Below, one piece after another: positions 36,668 to 44,737 of a DNA stretch of 64,000 bases (positions are counted from its first letter, which is position 1; every line of letters begins with the position of its first letter). This stretch comes from Rhizobium sophorae (GTDB lineage: Bacteria; Pseudomonadota; Alphaproteobacteria; Rhizobiales; Rhizobiaceae): NCBI RefSeq assembly GCF_013087515.1, contig NZ_JABFCN010000040.1, positions 1 to 64,000 on the forward strand. Reading direction: 5' to 3'. Under the pieces are notes generated by a model, which was given only the letters and a program-made list of their open reading frames with translations, was not told the origin of the DNA and did not search any database. Made by a program: the position numbers and the translations under genes.

Positions 36668-38887
36668 CTAATCCAACGGCGAGCGCCGCAGCCGCAGCGA
36701 GTTGGCGATGACGCTGACCGAGGACAGCGCCATGGCCGCGGCCGCGATGATCGGCGAGAGCAGCAGCCCGAAGGCCGGATAGAGCACGCCTGCCGCGACG
36801 GGCACACCCGCCGCGTTGTAGATGAAGGCGAAGAACAGGTTTTGACGGATGTTGCTCATCGTCGCGTGGCTTAGCTTGCGGGCTCTCGCGATGCCCTGCA
36901 GGTCCCCCTTCAGCAGCGTGACGCCGGCGCTCTCGATCGCGACGTCGGTTCCCGTGCCCATGGCGATGCCGACGTCGGCGGCGGCAAGCGCCGGGGCGTC
37001 GTTGACCCCGTCGCCGGCCATCGCGACGACGCGACCTTCGCTTCGAAGCCTGGCGACCACCTTGCCCTTGTCCTCCGGCAGAATCTCCGCCTCGACCTCG
37101 TCGATGCCGAGCCGGCGGGCCACCGCCTCCGCCGTCGTCCTGTTGTCTCCGGTCAGCATGACGACGCGGATGTTCTCCTCCTTCAGCGATCGCAGAGCCT
37201 CGGACGTCGTCGCCTTGATCGGATCGGCGATGGCGACAAGACCGCCCACCTTGCCGTCGATCGCGACATAGATCACAGTCGCGCCCTCGGCGCGAAGCGC
37301 TTCGGCCTCGGCATTGAGAGCCGCAAGGTCGACGCCCGCCTCCGCCATGATCCGGTGGCTGCCGATGACCAGCCTCCTGCCATCGACCGTACCGGTGACG
37401 CCCCTGCCGACGGGGCTGTCGAACTCTCGGGCCTCGCCCAGGGCAAGGCCCCTCTCCTGGGCGGCGGCGACGATGGCCGCGGCAAGGGGATGTTCGCTGG
37501 CACGCTCGAGCGTTGCGGCCAGCCTCAGGAGTTCCGCTTCGTCTGTTCCTCCGACGGCCTTCAATGCGGTCACCTTCGGCTTGCCTTCCGTCAGTGTGCC
37601 GGTCTTGTCGACGACAAGCGTGTCGATCTTTTCGAAGCGCTCCAGCGCCTCGGCGTTCTTGATGAGGACGCCCATTCGCGCACCGCGGCCGACGCCCACC
37701 ATGATCGACATCGGTGTCGCCAGTCCGAGGGCGCATGGGCAGGCGATGATCAGCACGGCGACAGCGGCGACGAGGCCGTGCGCGAAGCGCGGTTCCGGAC
37801 CCCAGACGCCCCAGACGATAAAGGCTGCGACCGCGATCAGGATCACCGCCGGAACGAACCAGCCCGACACCTGGTCGGCGACCCGCTGGATCGGAGCGCG
37901 GGAGCGCTGGGCCTCGGCCACCATGCGAACGATCTGCGAGAGCATCGTGTCGCGCCCGACCTTGCCGGCCTTCATGACGAAGCCGCCGCTCCGGTTCATC
38001 GTGCCGCCGATCAGCTTGGCGCCGACCTCCTTGGTTACCGGCATGGATTCACCGGTGATCATGGATTCGTCCACGGAGCTGCGCCCCTCCAGCAACTCCC
38101 CGTCGACCGGGACCTTCTCGCCCGGCCGTACGCGCAGACGGTCCCCGACCGCGACGACATCCAGCCCAACGTCCTCGTCCGATCCGTCTTCCCGGATGCG
38201 GCGGGCGGTCTTCGGCGCGAGGTCGAGCAGCGCCCGGATGGCGCCGCCGGTCTGCTCCCTCGCCCGGAGTTCGAGAACCTGGCCGAGCAGCACCAGTACG
38301 GTGATGACTGCGGCCGCCTCGAAGTATATCGCGACCGAGCCGTCGGCGGCGCGGAACGTGGCAGGAAAGATGTCCGGCGCCGCCGTGGCGACGATACTGT
38401 AGATCCAGGCCACGCCCGTTCCCATCGCGATCAGCGTGAACATGTTGAGGCTGCGGTTGAGGAGCGAGGCCCAGGCCCGCTCGAAGAACGGCCATCCGGC
38501 CCAGAGCACGACGGGCGTCGCAAGCACGAGCTGGATCCAGTTGGCGAGCTGCGCGCCGAGCAGCATGTGCAGGTTGGTGAGATGGGCGCCCATCTCGAGC
38601 GCGAGAACGGGCAGCGACAAGGCGAGTCCGATCCAGAACCGCCGGGTCATATCGACAAGTTCGGCACTCGGCCCGGTCTCCTTCGTCGTGACCTCCGGCT
38701 CGAGCGTCATGCCGCATATCGGACAGGTGCCAGGCCCCACCTGCCGGATCTGTGGATGCATCGGGCAGGTATAGATCACGCCCTCCGAAGCCTCCGGCGG
38801 CCTGGTGGCCGCTGGCGTGGCCGACCGCCCTTCGTGATGGTGATGGCCGCCATGGGCATGGCCTTCATGGACGTTGTGGTCAGTCAT
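36668..38887 (-). CDS. copA: Cu+-exporting P1B-type ATPase
   Basis: A 739-residue inner-membrane ATPase. The start MTDHNVHEGHAHG is preceded by GGAGGAGCTGTCC; earlier in-frame starts overlap the upstream gene. The N-terminus has a His-rich stretch and a heavy-metal-binding domain (CPMHPQ at 41-46 and CPICGM at 55-60) rather than a ferredoxin-like CxxC domain. The metal channel motif ACPCALG, phosphorylation site DKTGTLTEG, SEHPLA and GDGVNDAPAL are present. It pumps Cu(I) from cytoplasm to periplasm, feeding the oxidases encoded nearby. Confidence 0.95.
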   Translation of the reverse strand: MTDHNVHEGHAHGGHHHHEGRSATPAATRPPEASEGVIYTCPMHPQIRQVGPGTCPICGMTLEPEVTTKETGPSAELVDMTRRFWIGLALSLPVLALEMGAHLTNLHMLLGAQLANWIQLVLATPVVLWAGWPFFERAWASLLNRSLNMFTLIAMGTGVAWIYSIVATAAPDIFPATFRAADGSVAIYFEAAAVITVLVLLGQVLELRAREQTGGAIRALLDLAPKTARRIREDGSDEDVGLDVVAVGDRLRVRPGEKVPVDGELLEGRSSVDESMITGESMPVTKEVGAKLIGGTMNRSGGFVMKAGKVGRDTMLSQIVRMVAEAQRSRAPIQRVADQVSGWFVPAVILIAVAAFIVWGVWGPEPRFAHGLVAAVAVLIIACPCALGLATPMSIMVGVGRGARMGVLIKNAEALERFEKIDTLVVDKTGTLTEGKPKVTALKAVGGTDEAELLRLAATLERASEHPLAAAIVAAAQERGLALGEAREFDSPVGRGVTGTVDGRRLVIGSHRIMAEAGVDLAALNAEAEALRAEGATVIYVAIDGKVGGLVAIADPIKATTSEALRSLKEENIRVVMLTGDNRTTAEAVARRLGIDEVEAEILPEDKGKVVARLRSEGRVVAMAGDGVNDAPALAAADVGIAMGTGTDVAIESAGVTLLKGDLQGIARARKLSHATMSNIRQNLFFAFIYNAAGVPVAAGVLYPAFGLLLSPIIAAAAMALSSVSVIANSLRLRRSPLD

Positions 38888-39557
38888 GGACAGCTCCTCC
38901 ACGATGGCTTCCAGCGGCATCCGTTCCGCGGCCGAACCTCGGAAGGAACCGGGGAACCGCTTGGGCATAGGCGTCCCATGCAGCTCCGAACTCGGCCCGC
39001 GAAGCCTCCTCCTCCCGCTTCGCAAGGCGCACGTAGACCCACACCAAAACAGGGAACATGACGAGCGTCACCAGGGTCGGCCACTGTAGCAGGAATCCGA
39101 TCATGATGACGACGAAGGCGTCGTATTGCGGGTGCCGGACGCGCGCGTATGGCCCCGTGATCGCCAGGCGATGGTTCTGCTGGGCGGCGTAGAGCACATG
39201 CCAGCTCAAGGCGAGCAACCAGAATCCGGCCATGATCAGGACGCTGCTTGCGAGGTGAAACGGTCCGAAATGCGGGTTGACGCGCCAGCCGAACATCATT
39301 TCAAGCAGGTGGCCAGCGTCGTGGGACCAGAAGTCGACGCCTGGAAACTGTCGGCCGAGCCAGCCGGACAGCAGATAGATGGTCAGCGGGAAGCCGTACA
39401 TCTCCGTGAAGAGTGCCACGACGAAGGCGGAGTAAGCGCCGAGCGATCGCCAGTCACGTTTCGTCTCGAGCCGGGTGAAGCTCGCGGCGAAGACGATGAA
39501 CACCACGGAGTTGATGATCACGAGACTCCAGAGTCCATAGGCGGGAGTGTCAGACAT
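38880..39557 (-). CDS. Isoprenylcysteine/phospholipid methyltransferase-like membrane protein
   Basis: A 225-residue protein with about six hydrophobic segments. The C-terminal part has the ICMT/PEMT signature: TGPYARVRHPQYDAF followed by a charged KREEEASRAEFG and YAQAVPRFLPR, where SAM-binding residues normally lie. It overlaps the downstream ATPase by 8 bp and the upstream DUF2933 gene by 8 bp, so it belongs to the copper operon. Its substrate is unknown; a role in modifying a lipid or a small thiol under copper stress is only a guess. Confidence 0.82.
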   Translation of the reverse strand: MSDTPAYGLWSLVIINSVVFIVFAASFTRLETKRDWRSLGAYSAFVVALFTEMYGFPLTIYLLSGWLGRQFPGVDFWSHDAGHLLEMMFGWRVNPHFGPFHLASSVLIMAGFWLLALSWHVLYAAQQNHRLAITGPYARVRHPQYDAFVVIMIGFLLQWPTLVTLVMFPVLVWVYVRLAKREEEASRAEFGAAWDAYAQAVPRFLPRFGRGTDAAGSHRGGAVHD

Positions 39558-39810
39558 CTTCTTTCTCCTTCGGCTTGTGCGGCGTCATGCGCGCATCGTG
39601 ACGCGAATGATCATGACCGGAATGACCGCCGTGCCCGTGATGCATGAACATGTGCATGAGCGGACAGGCCAGGATGAGAAGCCAGGGTAGGATACCGAGG
39701 ACGTGCACGCGGTGCTCGTAAGCGATGAGCGCCAGGGCGACCGCGGCGAAGGCGATGAAAACGGTACGGCTGTAAGTGCTCCAGGCCGACGTGAGATGGT
39801 TGTCGTTCAT
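39550..39810 (-). CDS. DUF2933 small membrane protein
   Basis: An 86-residue protein with two hydrophobic helices (TVFIAFAAVALALIAYEH and VLGILPWLLILACPLMHMFM). A His-rich tail (HHGHGGHSGHDHSRHD) follows. The CPLMHMFMHHGHGGH segment is the DUF2933 signature. Such proteins accompany copper ATPases and multicopper oxidases and probably bind metal near the membrane. It overlaps the methyltransferase-like gene by 8 bp. Confidence 0.85.
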   Translation of the reverse strand: MNDNHLTSAWSTYSRTVFIAFAAVALALIAYEHRVHVLGILPWLLILACPLMHMFMHHGHGGHSGHDHSRHDARMTPHKPKEKEDV

Positions 39811-39866
39811 GAGGATGCCTCGCTCGAATAAGTTCGGGGAAGCCGTCGCGGTCTCTTGATCCGCGT

Positions 39867-41345
39867 TCAGCCAATGCCGTCGTAGGTCACGTAGGCCATC
39901 ATGCCCGACGCCATGTGGTAGAGGTGATGGCAGTGAAGCGGCCAGCGACCGGGATTGTCGGCGTCGAAGGCCAGGACGACACTCGCCATCGGCGGCAGCA
40001 GGACGGTGTCCCTGACCGCGCCGGCGACCGGCGCTCCATTGATGCCGACCACCTGGAAATGATGCCCGTGCAAATGCATGGGATGCGCCATCATCGACAT
40101 ATTGTTGATCGCGACCTCGATCCGCTCCCCGCGTTTGACGACGAGACAGTCCGCGCCGTCGATGCCCCAGGTGTAGGCGACCATGTCGCCCCTCAGCGAA
40201 AGCTCCAAGCGGCGGTCTGCCGCACGGGAGGCAATGGGAGCGACGGGACGTAGGCGCTGTTCCAGATCGAGCCCAAGGACAGGTCCCTTCATATCGCCCG
40301 CGACCTGAATCCTTCGGACGTCCGCCCCGGTAGTGGCCAGGATGACGCCTGCGCGCTCGACGGCCCCTTCGCGAAGGGCAAGGATGGGAAAGGCGTCGCC
40401 CTCCTTGGGCATGCTCACACGGATGTCGAGACGCTGGCCCATGGCGACCGGAAAGGAGGTCCCGCCAACCGGTTCGACACCCTGCCCGTCGACGGCGACC
40501 AGTTCGCCGGAAAGGCGGCCGGTGTCGATGGTGAAGGCGGTCGCCGTCGCGCCGTTGATGATGCGCAGACGGACGCGGCCGCCCTTGTCGACCCTGACGA
40601 TCTCGGGATCGTCGAGCGTGCGGTCATTGGCGAGATAGGCGTCGTAGTCGATGTCGTTGAGGTCCATGGCCGCCATACCCGGCATCGCCATGCCCGCCAT
40701 GTCGTTGCCGGACATCATGTGCTGCATCCCGGCCATGCCCTGCATCGAGCCGTGTTGCATGGGCATGGCGTCGGACGCGGCGTTCCCCTTCAGCTTCGCC
40801 AGCAGTTCCTGCGCTGGCAGGAAGGAGAAGTCGTGGAGCAGGACGACGACCTCCTGCTCGTCACGCTTCAGGTCGTCGGCCGTCCGCACGACCAGCGGAG
40901 CGGCGAGCAGGTTCTGCTCCTGCAGCGTATGGGCGTGCATCCAGTGCGTGCCGCCCGCGCCGACCGGAAAGGTGTAGCGACGGGTTTCGACGGGTTGCAA
41001 GAGCGCGGCCGGATTGTCGGGCACGCCGTCGGCCGCCCAGGGCGGCGTCAGGCCGTGCCAGTGGATCAGCGTCGGTTGGTCGATGGCGCTCGACAAGGCG
41101 ACGTCGAATTCGGTTCCGGCGTCAAGCGCCAGTCCCGGTCTGCCGTCCACCTGGACGAGGCCGAAGACTCGGGCGGACTTGCCCTTGACGTCGATGGTCC
41201 TGTAGCCGACCGACAAGGCGCGTGGCGCAGGAGACGTTGTGGCGGGAGCGGCCTGTGCAAAGGCGCGCATGGGATTAAGGATGGCCGATGTGCCGAGCGC
41301 GGCTGCGCCGACCATCAGGTCGTTGAGAAATTCACGGCGATTCAT
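39867..41345 (-). CDS. Tat-exported multicopper oxidase with Met-rich insert (CueO-like)
   Basis: A 492-residue oxidase. The start MNRREFLNDLMVGAAALG is a twin-arginine signal. Copper ligands are complete: HWH at 95-97, HAH at 137-139, HPMHLH at 421-426, and HCH-x3-H-x4-M from His471 to Met482. A Met/His-rich insert at about 194-226 (with repeated MxGM and MQHM words) lies between domains 1 and 2, unlike CueO, where the Met-rich helix is nearer the C-terminal domain. It is clearly different from the oxidase at 32940-34286. Confidence 0.92.
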   Translation of the reverse strand: MNRREFLNDLMVGAAALGTSAILNPMRAFAQAAPATTSPAPRALSVGYRTIDVKGKSARVFGLVQVDGRPGLALDAGTEFDVALSSAIDQPTLIHWHGLTPPWAADGVPDNPAALLQPVETRRYTFPVGAGGTHWMHAHTLQEQNLLAAPLVVRTADDLKRDEQEVVVLLHDFSFLPAQELLAKLKGNAASDAMPMQHGSMQGMAGMQHMMSGNDMAGMAMPGMAAMDLNDIDYDAYLANDRTLDDPEIVRVDKGGRVRLRIINGATATAFTIDTGRLSGELVAVDGQGVEPVGGTSFPVAMGQRLDIRVSMPKEGDAFPILALREGAVERAGVILATTGADVRRIQVAGDMKGPVLGLDLEQRLRPVAPIASRAADRRLELSLRGDMVAYTWGIDGADCLVVKRGERIEVAINNMSMMAHPMHLHGHHFQVVGINGAPVAGAVRDTVLLPPMASVVLAFDADNPGRWPLHCHHLYHMASGMMAYVTYDGIG

Positions 41346-41456
41346 TGTAGTTGGTCCTGGCTTCCGGGTCGGCTGTGCCGACCATTGAGTCATGGGCGTC
41401 CCGAGGGAAGCCCGTCGAAGCAACCGGATGCCGCGACGAGGCAGCCTCCGGCATCC

Positions 41457-41834
41457 TCAGACCGGAAGACGAGGTGGACCGAGCGTCGGTGGAAGCGCCA
41501 GACCGCTGCCGGTCTGGTCGCCCCATGCGAAACGGAGGAACGAACCCGTGGCGGCGGGAGCTTGAGTCCTGTCGAAGCTGGCGAGGACGATGCAGAAGCT
41601 GCACTGGACGGTGCAGCAGGCCTTGTGGTCGGAGGTGTGAAGGCCGCCTTGGAGCGAGACGTGGGCGTCCTTTGTCAGCACGGAGGAATGCTCGATCCCT
41701 GAGTGTCCGTGAGCCGGACGTTCATGGCACTGCATCGCCTTCACGCCTGCCGTGGGCGCGATCAGAAGCGCAAGTGCGACCAGGAAGGTCAGCACTGCGT
41801 TCATCCATGGGAACCTGCGGCGGTCGGCGGCCAT
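41457..41834 (-). CDS. Exported His/Cys-rich small protein (DUF2946-like)
   Basis: A 125-residue protein with a signal segment (WMNAVLTFLVALALLIAPTAG). Histidines follow (CHERPAHGHSGIEHSS), and then the cluster HKACCTVQCSFC. It resembles in layout the protein at 30738-31142 and short DUF2946-type proteins of copper clusters. It lies between the DUF5676 gene and the multicopper oxidase. A periplasmic copper-binding role is inferred. Confidence 0.62.
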   Translation of the reverse strand: MAADRRRFPWMNAVLTFLVALALLIAPTAGVKAMQCHERPAHGHSGIEHSSVLTKDAHVSLQGGLHTSDHKACCTVQCSFCIVLASFDRTQAPAATGSFLRFAWGDQTGSGLALPPTLGPPRLPV

Positions 41835-41855
41835 ATGCGCGGCTCCACTCGCTGC

Positions 41856-42161
41856 TCAGCCGAAGCGCCGGCTGATGAAGTTGAAGATCGCAGCGATCAA
41901 TGCTCCTGCATAGCCACCAAAGATGACGCTTTGAAGGAGGCCCAGCACCAGGCTTCGAAGATCGAATCCCGTCAGGCCGAGATAGAACTGCAGCCATGGT
42001 CGGTGCAGGCCCCGTTCAGGCGCGACGAAGCCGAGCAGCATGCACAGCAGGAACGAGATCGCGGCGAAGGCGGCGAGTGTCGCGCCAAGCACCGGAACCG
42101 AAACATGAGCCGACGTCGCCGGGGATGTCTCGGAACGGGCATGCAGGGTTGTGTTCGCCAT
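41856..42161 (-). CDS. DUF5676 membrane protein
   Basis: About 101 residues from MANTTLHARSE, with GGAGG 10 bp upstream; a start 36 bp further upstream is possible. Two hydrophobic helices (VLGATLAAFAAISFLLCMLLGF and LGLLQSVIFGGYAGALIAAIFNF) flank a periplasmic loop with WLQFYLGLTGFD. The LLCMLLGF and GGYAGALIAAIFNF words fit the DUF5676 family. It is the first gene of the leftward copper array. Confidence 0.75.
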   Translation of the reverse strand: MANTTLHARSETSPATSAHVSVPVLGATLAAFAAISFLLCMLLGFVAPERGLHRPWLQFYLGLTGFDLRSLVLGLLQSVIFGGYAGALIAAIFNFISRRFG

Positions 42162-42237
42162 TGGGAACGATCCTCCGCGGGCTGTCTGTTCAGCCACCTT
42201 CAGAAGCGAACAATGAACCTGCGAGCTGCGTCCTTCT

Positions 42238-42251
42238 TTGACTTAAGTCAA
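42238..42251. promoter_or_regulatory. Perfect 14-bp palindrome, candidate metal-regulator operator
   Basis: TTGACTTAAGTCAA is its own reverse complement, and TTGACT reads as a -35 box on either strand. It lies about 77 bp upstream of the DUF5676 start. MerR-type copper regulators bind short palindromes between -35 and -10, but the exact consensus is not met, so assignment is tentative. Confidence 0.4.
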
Positions 42252-42396
42252 GAATACGGAAATATCACCCGGCTGTGGGGGAAGACAGGCGGCCAAAGCC
42301 GCATGCAGCCAGCCTAGCCTTCCTCGGATGGACCGCACAATCCTCGATTCGCCGAGCGGAGTATCTGGCCATATAAGAGTTCGTTGCCCATGACGT

Positions 42397-42459
42397 GAAT
42401 TTACCAGACGCGAAGGATGCGGAATCCCGGGCGTCGTCGCGTGTCTGGTATGGAATTTC
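42397..42459. repeat. Imperfect inverted repeat
   Basis: The left arm GAATTTACCAGACGCGA (42397-42413) matches the right arm TCGCGTGTCTGGTATGGAATTTC (42437-42459) in inverted orientation with two 2-nt gaps. It could be a terminator for the leftward importer operon located after 42577, or a regulator site. Confidence 0.5.
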
Positions 42460-42576
42460 GCGGAAGCGATGCGCGGCGGTTTGTCAAAGATCTCGACCTC
42501 GATACGGCCGACAGGTCGAAGTTCGCGCATGCGAATTGGGAGCGCCTGACTGGAAGCTGACGAGCGGTTCAGCCCA

Positions 42577-43656
42577 TCAGGACAGGCGCCGGCCGTCCTC
42601 GCCAAAAAGGTGCAGCACATCGGGATCGAGATGCAGCGGCAGGCTGTCGCCCGATTTCATCCGCTGCTGGCCGGCAAAAACCGCAATCAATTTCTTCCCG
42701 GCTGCGTCGGCGTGGACGACGGTCTCCGAGCCCAGTTCCTCGACAAGGGTGATGCGGGTGTCCAGCCTGCCCGCTGAGCCCTCATCGGCAAGGGTGATGT
42801 GTTGCGGCCGGATGCCGATGCTGACCCTTTCGCCCGTCGGGCGTGCCTCCTTGGCAATCACCGAGAGACGATGGCCGCCGACGGTTTCGACCTCAGCGAA
42901 ACCGCCCTCGTGACCGACAATCGCACCTTCGAGGAAATTCATGTGCGGCGCGCCGATGAAGCCGGCGACAAAGCGGTTGGCCGGCTTGTTGTAGAGTTCG
43001 AGCGGTGTTCCCACTTGCTCGATCCTGCCGCCTCTCAAGACGACGATGCGGTCGGCCAGCGTCATTGCCTCAACCTGGTCATGGGTGACATAGATCATCG
43101 TCGCCTTCAGGCGGGCGTGAAGGGCTGCGAGTTCGGCCCGCATGCTGACCCTCAGTTCAGCGTCGAGATTGGATAGCGGTTCGTCGAGCAGGAAGGCATC
43201 CGGCCGCCGCACGATGGCGCGGCCGATCGCGACGCGCTGGCGCTGGCCGCCGGAGAGCTGGCCCGGGCGGCGCTGCAGAAAGGGCTCAATCTCCAGCATG
43301 CGCGCGGCGTCGGTGATGCGCGCTTCGATCTCGGCTTTCGCCACCTTGGTGTTCTCGAGACCGAAGGCGAGGTTTTCCCGGACGCTCATATGGGGATAGA
43401 GCGCATAGGACTGGAAGACCATGGCCAGACCGCGATCGGCGGCGCTGATAGCGGTAACATCCTTGCCGTCGATGGCAATGCTGCCGCCAGTCGGCTTATC
43501 GAGGCCGGCGATCAGGCGCAGCAGCGTCGATTTTCCGCAACCGGAAGGGCCGACGAAAGCGACGAACTCGCCGTCGTTGACATGAAGCGAGACATCGCGA
43601 ATGACCTCGACGGCGCCGAAGTTCTTGACGATTTTCCTGAGCTCGAGCCCGCTCAT
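42577..43656 (-). CDS. Sugar ABC transporter ATP-binding protein (UgpC/MalK type)
   Basis: A 359-residue ATPase with GPSGCGKSTLLRLIAGLD, LSGGQRQRVAIGRAI and LDEPLSNLDAELR. A C-terminal OB/TOBE regulatory domain (around residues 240-355, IGIRPQHI, HLDPDVLHLF) identifies the carbohydrate CUT1 class. It is the last gene of an operon of binding protein, two permeases and ATPase. Confidence 0.93.
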   Translation of the reverse strand: MSGLELRKIVKNFGAVEVIRDVSLHVNDGEFVAFVGPSGCGKSTLLRLIAGLDKPTGGSIAIDGKDVTAISAADRGLAMVFQSYALYPHMSVRENLAFGLENTKVAKAEIEARITDAARMLEIEPFLQRRPGQLSGGQRQRVAIGRAIVRRPDAFLLDEPLSNLDAELRVSMRAELAALHARLKATMIYVTHDQVEAMTLADRIVVLRGGRIEQVGTPLELYNKPANRFVAGFIGAPHMNFLEGAIVGHEGGFAEVETVGGHRLSVIAKEARPTGERVSIGIRPQHITLADEGSAGRLDTRITLVEELGSETVVHADAAGKKLIAVFAGQQRMKSGDSLPLHLDPDVLHLFGEDGRRLS

Positions 43657-43687
43657 GCACTCTCCTGTTTCTTATATTAAGATTGGC

Positions 43688-44737
43688 CTATTTCAGCCCC
43701 GAGCCGGCGATGCCCGTCGTGATGAAGCGCTGCAGGAAGACGAAGATCAGCACGACCGGGATCATCGAGACGACGGTCATGGCGAGGATGTAGTGCCATT
43801 GCACATTGAGTTCGCCGGCATAAACATTGAGGCCGACCTGCAGCGTATAGAGTTCCTTGCGCGACAGCACGATCAGCGGCCAGAGGAAATCGTTCCAGCG
43901 CCAGACGACCGAGAAGATCGCCAGCACCGCCAGCGCCGGCGCCGACAGCGGCAGGATGATGCGCCAGTAGATCTGCCACTCGCTTGCTTTGTCCATGCGC
44001 GCGGCATCGAGCAATTCGTCGGGGATAGTCAGCATGTATTGGCGCAGCAGGAAGACGCCCGTCGGGGTGGCGACTGTCGGCAGAATGACGCCCCAGAGAC
44101 TGTCGAAGAGGTTCAGCGTTCCGATGACGGAATAGAGCGGCACGACGATGACCGAAAGCGGCACCATCAGCGTCGCCAGGATCATCAGCATGACGGCGGT
44201 GCGGCCGGGGAACTGGTATTTCGATAGCGCGAAAGCGGCCATGGAATTGACGAGCAACGTAATGGCCGTCGCGACGACGGTGACGAAGACGGAGTTACGC
44301 AGGAACAGAAAGAAATCGAAGCGCTGGAAAGGTTCGGTGTAATTGCCGCCGGCGAATTCGACCTGGCGCACCGGTGTGCGGTCCTTGATATTCGCCTTGA
44401 CGATTTCGCCCGGCTGTTTCGGATCGACCATCTGGCCGATGATGCCGATGCGGCGGACTTCGGCGAGCACACGCGTGCTGCCATCGGGCATCGTGACATT
44501 ATAGAGCGGCAACGGCTTGTCGTAACCCGGCACCACTGCCTGTTCGGTGACATAGGGCAGGAAGGACGGCGGGAATTCGGCAAGGGCCGCCGGCGTCTTG
44601 AAAGAAGAGAAGACCAGCCAGACGGCCGGGCCGAACATCAGGAAGACGCCCGAGATCAACCAGCTCCAGGTGACAACATCCGTCCAGTGCCAACCGCGGC
44701 CGCGGCGACGGAGCAGAAAAGCAGAGACAGCGCTCAT
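43688..44737 (-). CDS. Carbohydrate ABC transporter permease (MalG type)
   Basis: A 349-residue permease with an N-terminal membrane helix and a long periplasmic loop (around residues 50-125, EFPPSFLPYVTEQAVVPG). Five further helices follow. The EAA loop reads ARMDKASEWQIYWRIILPLSAPALAV. Its start overlaps the preceding permease stop by 4 bp. The large loop is longer than in MalG and is typical of some rhizobial CUT1 permeases. Confidence 0.9.
   Translation of the reverse strand: MSAVSAFLLRRRGRGWHWTDVVTWSWLISGVFLMFGPAVWLVFSSFKTPAALAEFPPSFLPYVTEQAVVPGYDKPLPLYNVTMPDGSTRVLAEVRRIGIIGQMVDPKQPGEIVKANIKDRTPVRQVEFAGGNYTEPFQRFDFFLFLRNSVFVTVVATAITLLVNSMAAFALSKYQFPGRTAVMLMILATLMVPLSVIVVPLYSVIGTLNLFDSLWGVILPTVATPTGVFLLRQYMLTIPDELLDAARMDKASEWQIYWRIILPLSAPALAVLAIFSVVWRWNDFLWPLIVLSRKELYTLQVGLNVYAGELNVQWHYILAMTVVSMIPVVLIFVFLQRFITTGIAGSGLK

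Larger units (their letters stand above)
42162..42576. other. 415-bp gene-free stretch upstream of the copper array
   Basis: This gap should hold the promoter of the leftward copper array. It contains the palindrome at 42238-42251 and the inverted repeat at 42397-42459. A 125-residue frame on the minus strand crosses the gap, but it has no signal, domain or ribosome-binding site and I do not accept it. Confidence 0.6.

Noticed and set aside
36135..37736. A 533-codon frame spanning the EF-hand gene and part of copA
   Set aside because: Only its last 146 codons are a real protein with a signal peptide and ribosome-binding site. The rest is an out-of-frame shadow of copA.
30576..42576. Copper region as a recently acquired genomic island
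   Set aside because: No integrase, transposase, tRNA target or flanking direct repeats are visible, and base use looks like that of neighbours. Older transfer cannot be excluded.
42243..42620. A 125-codon frame on the minus strand in the gap upstream of the copper array
   Set aside because: No ribosome-binding site, signal or domain. It overlaps the palindrome and the ATPase gene end, so it is more likely chance.
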